The notes under the pieces are model-generated. The model was not told the DNA's origin, did no database searches, and saw only the letters and a list, made by a program, of their open reading frames with translations. Shown here piece after piece: positions 58,304 through 64,000 of a stretch of 64,000 nucleotides of DNA (the first letter of the stretch is position 1; every line of letters starts with the position of its first letter). This stretch comes from Liolophura sinensis (taxonomy: Eukaryota > Mollusca > Polyplacophora > Chitonida > Chitonidae). The stretch lies in the NCBI RefSeq assembly GCF_032854445.1, contig NC_088300.1:25279608-25343607 (forward strand), in the 5' to 3' direction. Made by a program: the position numbers and the translations under genes.

Positions 58304-58811
58304 TTGGAGTTTCAGGGCAGCATTGTGACTGTACGCAAAGTTAGATGTATACGACTGGGATTTGTGTTTCCCTACTTGCATTGTTCTAGTGCCCTTGGTG
58401 GGAATGATCAGCCCAGAGAGCTAGCCAGTGTAGTATTACATGAAGCTGGCTGGCGACCACTTGTCTTCCCCCATTATGACATATGTCACAGGTGGAAAGG
58501 TTTGCAAGGACCGGTGGTTTACCCTGGACACCCTTGTTTCGAGATTATTGAGAATCTACTCTATCTTTTATCACACCCCTAATCTAATTATTTCCAAACC
58601 TTCTATTAGCGGATTATTATTTCCGGGTCTAACGCTCAATGCGTGTGGCATAGTGGGTGTCTTATACTCTGTCTGTTTGGATAAAATCAGATGGTTTAAC
58701 CGTGAAGTTTCTTTGCTTGTGGGCAAGACTGCTGAAGTAGAAAGCAGTCCAAAAGGCTGTTGTAATCCTTCTTTTGTTCACTTGCCAGTGAAATTCTACA
58801 AAAATATTTAA
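58304..58811 (+). pseudogene. Exon-like block c, unit 5 (unidentified)
   Basis: Two overlapping frames are open. One (58304-58582) reads GFVFPYLHCSSALGGNDQPR, ELASVVLHEAGWRPLVFPHY and DICHRWKGLQGPVVYPGHP. The other (58440-58811) reads VTGGKVCKDRWFTLDTLVSR and ISGLLFPGLTLNACGIVG, ending SFVHLPVKFYKNI and a stop. The first shares its core with units 1 and 2. The second is continuous only here, because the array homology stops at about 58675 and unique sequence supplies the last 45 residues. No domain is recognised in either. This is the longest coding-like copy in the array, but I cannot say that it is expressed. Confidence 0.3.
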
Positions 58812-58855
58812 ATTGCTGTGGTTAAATCATGGACATGGGCAAATTCTAAAACTAT

Positions 58856-58977
58856 TAATTTATTTCTTTGATTGGTGTACTCAAGAATATTTCTCTTATA
58901 CAAGGGCGGCCAGCGTTATTGTGGGAGGAATCCGGGGAAAGTCAGGGAGAAACCCACGAACATGCGCAGGCTAACTG
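58856..58977 (-). mobile_element. SINE, AATAAAT-tailed family, 5'-truncated
   Basis: On the plus strand: TTAATTTATTTCTTTGATTG, GTGTACTCAAGAATATTTCT, CTTATACAAGGGCGGCCAGC, GTGGGAGGAATCCGGG and GAAACCCACGAACATGCGCA. It lies 45 bp beyond the end of the tandem array. Confidence 0.8.
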
Positions 58978-58979
58978 TG

Positions 58980-61482
58980 AAACTAAACATATCTAGATGA
59001 AAATCTTACAATGGATGACATCTTGTATATAATGTGTGTGGATTAATACATTTGGTTGGTAATTCGAGTTCATTTGAATTGCATGTAGTGCTCAGGCGAA
59101 GAAGCTGTTGTGAACAATAGTCTTGTCTCATCATCACACAACAGCGATTTTGAAACATAAACAGTATGATCATGTAACTGAAGCATGTTTGTTAAATTAC
59201 CTACTGAAGGGTTAACCTGGGCCTGGTTTCACAAAGATGTCGTGTAAGTGCGATAAACGCACAAATAATCGTACTACAAATGTTCGATAAAAAATATCGT
59301 ACGCCGCTTTGTGAAATTGGGCCCTGTAACTGTGTCCAACTATTCACAATATGGAGAACAGTCAAGAAATTGTCTGAGACGCAGCCAATAAGAACTGCTG
59401 ACGCTATGAGGATTCTTTAACAACGTAGTTCAAAGTGAAGTTATTTTTTTCTATTTATTTAATATTACTTTTTGCTATGTTGGTTTTGGTTTATTGTTTT
59501 TATTTTGTTTTGTGTGGATTTGTTTTTATTACTGCTATTTAGCACGTTTCCCATGGATTCTCTTTTCCTCCATTTGATGCTACAGTACCTATTTTATCAA
59601 ATCGTCGCTGTAAATTTCTTATTCATTCAGAAGGCCGTATTGATGACAAAACCCAGCTTTGCATAAACACGTTCCAAGGTCATTGGAAGAGGTCTGCGTC
59701 GTAAAAAAAAATTTACCGAGCCCTACAGCCCTTTTGCCTTTACATCTTCCAGACAGTCATTACAGCTTTCGGCCTAAGTTTATCAGGTCATGTTTCTCGA
59801 TGGCGTTTTCACTTTGCTTTTGCTAGAAGAAGCCGTAAAGCACATCAACACACCATAAAAGCTTCTAGCCTATTTAGGATCAGTGGACTACTGCAAAATA
59901 CGAGGGGCTATAAATTCAGCAGCGGTGTTTTTGCAGACATGTTTGGGGCTATCTATTTGACCTGAACAGATGTGATCAATCAGATTTGTGTCCATATCCT
60001 TCGCAGCATAGGGGTCAAGGGTTCATAGCTGTAGGCATATGATACGATCGTCTGTCCATGCTATACAAGTGACTTACACCACAGGGTATTGCAAGGTAAA
60101 CGTCACCGCTGATTGCTCACGGCCTGCCAGCACTAAGAGATCGTAGCTATAATCGACTGCAGACCCTACCACTGACTTTACTGTTTATGGCAAAAATAAG
60201 CTGCACCGCGTGTAAAAAGGAATTGTAAGGCGATACTAAATTTTTGTTTTAATTCGTAGACTGTCACAATAAGGTGGAATTTATGTGCTAGATCAGTGAC
60301 TTTTCTTGTCTTCATTTTCAAAAGATTTGTACATCATAATGATTCAGCAGGTTACAACACGTGACCACGTGAAAAAGTGCGAGATTAATATTTTTGAGAC
60401 AATCACATTGCACATCTTTGCAATGACTAACTAACAATATACCTAAGGTAAGTATTTGAGCTTAACGTTGATTTTGAGACAATTGTAAATATTTACCACT
60501 GGGTCTACCCCATTATTATTTCTGATTGCAAGGTATAACTATCTTAGCTTGCAATCCCTTCGTGCCAGGGCATCTCGATTGTAAATTAAAGCTATGATCG
60601 TGATCCTAGTGACTTACTATCAAATTAGTCTTATAGCACCTATGTACAAGCGGCACCTGAGAAAGAACGGCTGCGGCAAGACACAATGAGTCTTACTAGT
60701 TGGAAACTTCAGCGCGGAAAACAGATACCGTTTGACACACAGTCTTCAGTTCCAGCATCTCCAAGATGAACCAGTTTCTCTTTCTTCCTAATGTAGCTTT
60801 ACCAGAGATTGCACACTTGTACTCACTTTCACCAAATTTAATCCCCTTCATCTAGACATATCTTCTGTGTTTATTGCGCGCACGACAATGTTCTGGCACA
60901 GTTTAAACCTTGAAAACGTGTACAGTCTTAAACAACATTCTTTCTGTCTATAGTAAAAGGGTAGGGGCTTAAACTGAAAGACGGAAAAATCATTTAATAT
61001 GGATATTATCTTACATTAGCACTGGTAATTAACATAAGCATAACTCTTTTTATTTTAAGGGCGGGGGTAGGGGAGCTTCACTTATTTTCCTAACATGTTT
61101 TCAAGCATTTAATAATATCCTTCATGTTGATAACTCGCTACTGATGATATTGACGGGGTGAGCGAGGGACAATAACATACCAAGTACTAAGACAAATGCT
61201 ACTTGGTTCCTGTTTTTTGGAACAAATGTGGAGTTGAAAGATTTCGGAATGTGAGAGTAAGAGAGAAGAAGCCATTGTCATTGTTACTAGACTGTAGGGA
61301 AAACACTTGTCATGGAGGATGTAAGGCAGTTTTTTTCAAGAGGGTATTTGAGAACCACTTAGGGATGTGACAGTCAAACAAAGGCTTTTGATGAGCATTA
61401 CTAATTGCAAAAAAAATCATCGTCAGGTAACTCCTTCAAACCACCACTCGTGGAGCTCTCAGTAAGGTGCGGCGAATTGTTG
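58980..61482. other. No recognisable gene; one MITE
   Basis: Except for the short element at 59219-59324, I see only AT-rich sequence and short frames (for example 59472-59666, a hydrophobic low-complexity frame). Confidence 0.45.
59219..59324. mobile_element. Short MITE, 106 bp, 18-bp terminal inverted repeats
   Basis: GGGCCTGGTTTCACAAAG at the left faces CTTTGTGAAATTGGGCCC at the right (15 of 18 positions pair). Interiors of this type with GGGCC...TTTCACAAAG ends are common in marine invertebrate genomes as small non-autonomous DNA elements, from general knowledge. The direct repeat CTG next to both ends may be a 3-bp target duplication. Confidence 0.75.
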
Positions 61483-61509
61483 GAGAAGAAGAAGAAGAAG
61501 AAGAAGAAA
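61483..61509. repeat. (GAA)n microsatellite
   Basis: Nine GAA/AAG units run without interruption. The lysine run it produces in one plus frame is not evidence of a protein. Confidence 0.95.
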
Positions 61510-61624
61510 CCTCGCTATGTAACTAACAACTCTTTCATCATCCCCGCCCTAACCGAACGAGAGCTGAATTTGAACCTGCGACATCCCATAGGGTACTCAC
61601 TGACCCAGACTTTAAGCACCTGCT

Positions 61625-61720
61625 CGCCTGCTCGCCTGTCACGCATTTCAGTGATTAGGTCGTGTGTTCGAATCCAGCTCTCGCCCTTTGGTTGAGGCTT
61701 TACATCATGGGGGTTACATT
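61625..61720 (+). mobile_element. tRNA-like SINE fragment (TTCGAATCCAGCTCT type)
   Basis: GTGTGTTCGAATCCAGCTCT is a B-box-like string close to that at about 33250, and GGTTGAGG follows in a similar position. A related string in the opposite orientation (AGCTGAATTTGAACCTGCGA) lies at about 61562. The A box is not clear. Confidence 0.35.
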
Positions 61721-62456
61721 GCAGGTGAAGAAATACGAATGTTTTCTCTTGACACACTACATTATTTCCACCTATCAACTCATATAAGTGGAAAAACTCT
61801 AGTGTACAACGTTGTTACCCTTCAAGTTTATAAACAACCACATCTGATAGAATTACACTCTTTCGTCTTACGCACCGGATGTTCAGTGTGCAACAGTGAA
61901 CCTTTGAAAGAGTTATCGTTTCCTTCTGGTCCACGCATCTGTTATTTAATGGCCCGCATGAGATACGTGAAAAAAGTATTCCGTTGTTTTGTTCACAAAT
62001 TACAGTTACCGGATATGCAGTAAAACATATAGAGTAGGAGACAGGTAAACACAAATGTAATAAGGCAAAAGCGGATGTAAGCCGGGAATGGAAATTCAAT
62101 GCCAGATAAACTTCCATTAAAATTTAGATTTTAATATTAAGACGTATTAAAACTTATATAACTTTTCAAAGAAAAAAGGGCAGGGACATCGCGTATATAA
62201 AGAGTCGCTCTAGTCGACCTCGATCAGACCCTGATCAATGAAGTACATGTAGCAGGGTCGAAATAAGTCCTCCATAGAGTTCCTAAGGCATTACGTCACA
62301 AGGTTTGTCAGATACCTCAAAATTATCAGAGAATATTTTAGCTATTTTATAGGGTGAGCTCATTGATTGGATAATCCAGTTCTGAAGTTTGGTTTAATTT
62401 AATAACGCATTGTCCCTTCCTTTTCATTAAGCAGTCCCGATCACTCTTATCTTACA
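61721..62456. other. No recognisable feature
   Basis: Frames of 119 (61664-62023 plus) and 100 codons (61815-62117 minus) overlap each other. Neither has a known motif, and the first begins inside a SINE-like piece. Confidence 0.4.
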
Positions 62457-63307
62457 TGGATATAATGGTAGCAGTTAATCTGCATGGATATGATGGTAGC
62501 AGTTAATCTGCATTGATATGATGGTAGCAGTTAATCTGCATGGATATAATGGTAGCAGTTAATCTGCATGGATATGATGGTAGCAGTTAATCTGCATGGA
62601 TGTGATGGTAGCAGTAACTCTGTATGGATATGATGGTAGCAGTTAATCTGCATTGATATAATGATAGCAGTTAATCTGCATGGATATGATGGTAGCAGTT
62701 AATCTGCATGGATGTGATGGTAGCAGTTAATCTGTATGGATATGATGGTAGCAGTTAATCTGCATTGATATAATGATAGCAGTTAATCTGCATGGATATG
62801 ATGGTAGCAGTTAATCTGCATGGATATGATGGTAGCAGTTAATCTGCAGGGATATGATGGTAGCAGTTAATCTGCATGGATATGACGGTAGCAGTTAATC
62901 TGCATGGATATGGTGGTAGCAGTTAATCTACATGGATATGAAGGTAGCAGTTAATCTGCATGGATATGATGGTAGCAGTTAATCTGCATGGATATGATGG
63001 TAGCAGTAACTCTCTTTGGATATGATGGTAGCAGTTAATCTGAATTGATATGATGGTAGCAGTTAATCTGCATGGATATGATGGTAGCAGTTAATCTGCA
63101 TGGATATGATGGTAGCAGTTAATCTGCATGGACATGATGGTAGCAGTTAATCTGCATGGATATGATGGTAGCAGTTAATCTGCATGGATATGATGGTAGC
63201 AGTAACTCTGTATGGATATGATGGTAGCAGTTAATCTGTATGGATATGATGGTAGCAGTTAATCTGCAGGGATATGATGGTAGCAGTTAATCTGCAGGGA
63301 TATGATG
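62457..63307. repeat. 28-bp minisatellite, 30 full copies plus a partial one
   Basis: The consensus reads TGGATATGATGGTAGCAGTT followed by AATCTGCA. All 30 units keep exactly 28 bp. Variants include TTGATATAATGATAGC, TGGATGTG, and AGTAACTCTGTA in place of AGTTAATCTGCA. Units 6-9 and 10-13 repeat the same order of variants, showing 112-bp higher-order duplication. 28 is not a multiple of 3 and stops occur in all frames, so it is not coding. Confidence 0.97.
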
Positions 63308-63330
63308 AAGGAGATACATACTAAATATAG

Positions 63331-63650
63331 ACAGTAAGAGGTAAGAACAAGACAGAAAATGCAAACGGCTGTAAACCGTTGCTCTGGGAATGGATGTACG
63401 CTTGTGGCTAAATTAGATTCCACGACTCAAAACGCTCACAGTAAAAGACAGCTACAAGACGGAAACCGGCAAGGGTTGTAAATCGGTACTGTGGAAGTGC
63501 ATTTATACTTTCGCCAAAATTATATTTAATGACACTAAACACTCACAGTAAGAGACAGCAAAAAGAGAGAAAATGTTAACAGTTTCAAGCAGGTCTTGTG
63601 GAAGGAAATGTATACTTCCGCAACACATTTTTTTTAAATGTGCTGAAAAC
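63331..63650. repeat. Diverged tandem repeat, three units of about 107 bp
   Basis: Units start at 63331, 63438 and 63545 with ACAGTAARAG. Each then has GACRGAAA or a variant, AAACSGYTGTAAA or a variant, TGTGGAAG or TCTGGGAATG, and a CTTTCGCC/CTTCCGCA-like end. Identity between units is about 60-65% by eye. They begin 23 bp after the 28-bp minisatellite. Confidence 0.7.
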
Positions 63651-64000
63651 GGAAATGTATAGCGTTAGCCTTTCACAAGTTACTTTCTCATTCAACAGGC
63701 ATTTCCGACAGCCAGGCATTATGCTTAATACTTGATGTAAACCTTATCTGGCACTCGGAGGTTTGACGTTCATTACCTGAGCTGAATATAAATGATCTTT
63801 TGTTCTGGGTAAAGTATAATGTCGAGAGAATAATTACTCCTGTAAAATACGGCTTCATTATCCAAGGCTATATCATCTCTTTTACATTTATTTTTCTCTC
63901 CGGCCCAAATAAACATAGATGGTGGCCTTGAAACCTAACATCAATTTCGTGACATTTCTAAGGATTATTTTACAGCTAAAGATCATAGTACGCTAAAAGT
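63651..64000. other. No recognisable feature
   Basis: AT-rich sequence without an open frame, repeat or element boundary that I can see. Confidence 0.4.

Larger units (their letters stand above)
54155..58811 (+). repeat. Large tandem array unit 5 (class II), last unit
   Basis: Blocks A (54155-54440), B (54455-54785), C (54786-54960) and D (55380-55570) lead straight to a short AAAAGACCC block (55650-55795) with no class I SINE. H (55990-56390), H2 (56395-56890), H3 (57476-57847), G (57848-58540) and a short 3' block follow. Insertions are a SINE (55006-55164) and the foldback element (56892-57472). The array homology ends near 58675, and the last exon-like frame reads on to 58811. Confidence 0.85.

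Noticed and set aside
61405-61695. Lysine-rich plus frame
   Set aside because: The lysine run is the GAA microsatellite, and the rest covers SINE-like fragments.
62457-63307. CRISPR-like array
   Set aside because: The units are directly tandem with no spacers, and the surrounding DNA is eukaryotic.

Overview
This is animal nuclear DNA with no confidently recognisable host gene. It is AT-rich, its open frames are all short (longest 129 codons), and it is crowded with decayed mobile elements. Two tRNA-headed SINE families dominate. One ends in an (AATA)n-type tail after a conserved TTCTTGAGTACGGCGTAAAACAC-like 3' end. The other ends in a CACTCACTCACT tail after TACGACGTTAAACCCCAAG. From general knowledge these sequence styles are common in marine lophotrochozoans, especially molluscs, so a mollusc (bivalve or gastropod) is the best guess. 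The sequence alone does not prove this.

Layout. Positions 1-4,200 hold two diverged copies of one segment, and the second copy is split by about 0.9 kb carrying the N-terminal part of a PIF/Harbinger transposase. Positions 4,200-17,950 are mostly anonymous. They hold an imperfect 101-bp tandem repeat, SINE pieces, a piece of Penelope-like reverse transcriptase on the minus strand (9.6-9.9 kb) and a perfect 13-bp hairpin. Positions 17,955-19,620 hold a broken L1-type LINE ORF2 with a SINE nested in it. At 21.7 kb is a GIY-YIG endonuclease remnant of a Penelope-like element. Positions 24-34 kb hold SINEs, an 82-bp tandem duplication, a dispersed duplicated segment (27.2-28.1 and 29.7-30.2 kb) and microsatellites.

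Positions 34,524-58,811 are the most striking part: about 24 kb of large tandem units (five recognisable, one missing its front half). There are two structural classes, I and II, in the order I-II-I-I-II. Because the copies serve as empty-site references for one another, insertions can be read directly: three solo LTRs with probable 4-bp target duplications, a 581-bp near-perfect foldback element with a TTAA target duplication, and several SINEs. The units also carry an ancestral 0.1-kb inverted-repeat element, purine-rich stretches built on AAAAGACCC, and exon-like blocks on the plus strand that I cannot identify.

Positions 58.9-64 kb hold a SINE fragment, a 106-bp MITE, a GAA microsatellite, a 30-copy 28-bp minisatellite with higher-order structure, and three tandem 107-bp units. 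No metabolic or operon-like logic can be drawn. The window is best read as a repeat-rich intergenic or intronic region built by transposition, tandem duplication and probable gene conversion.
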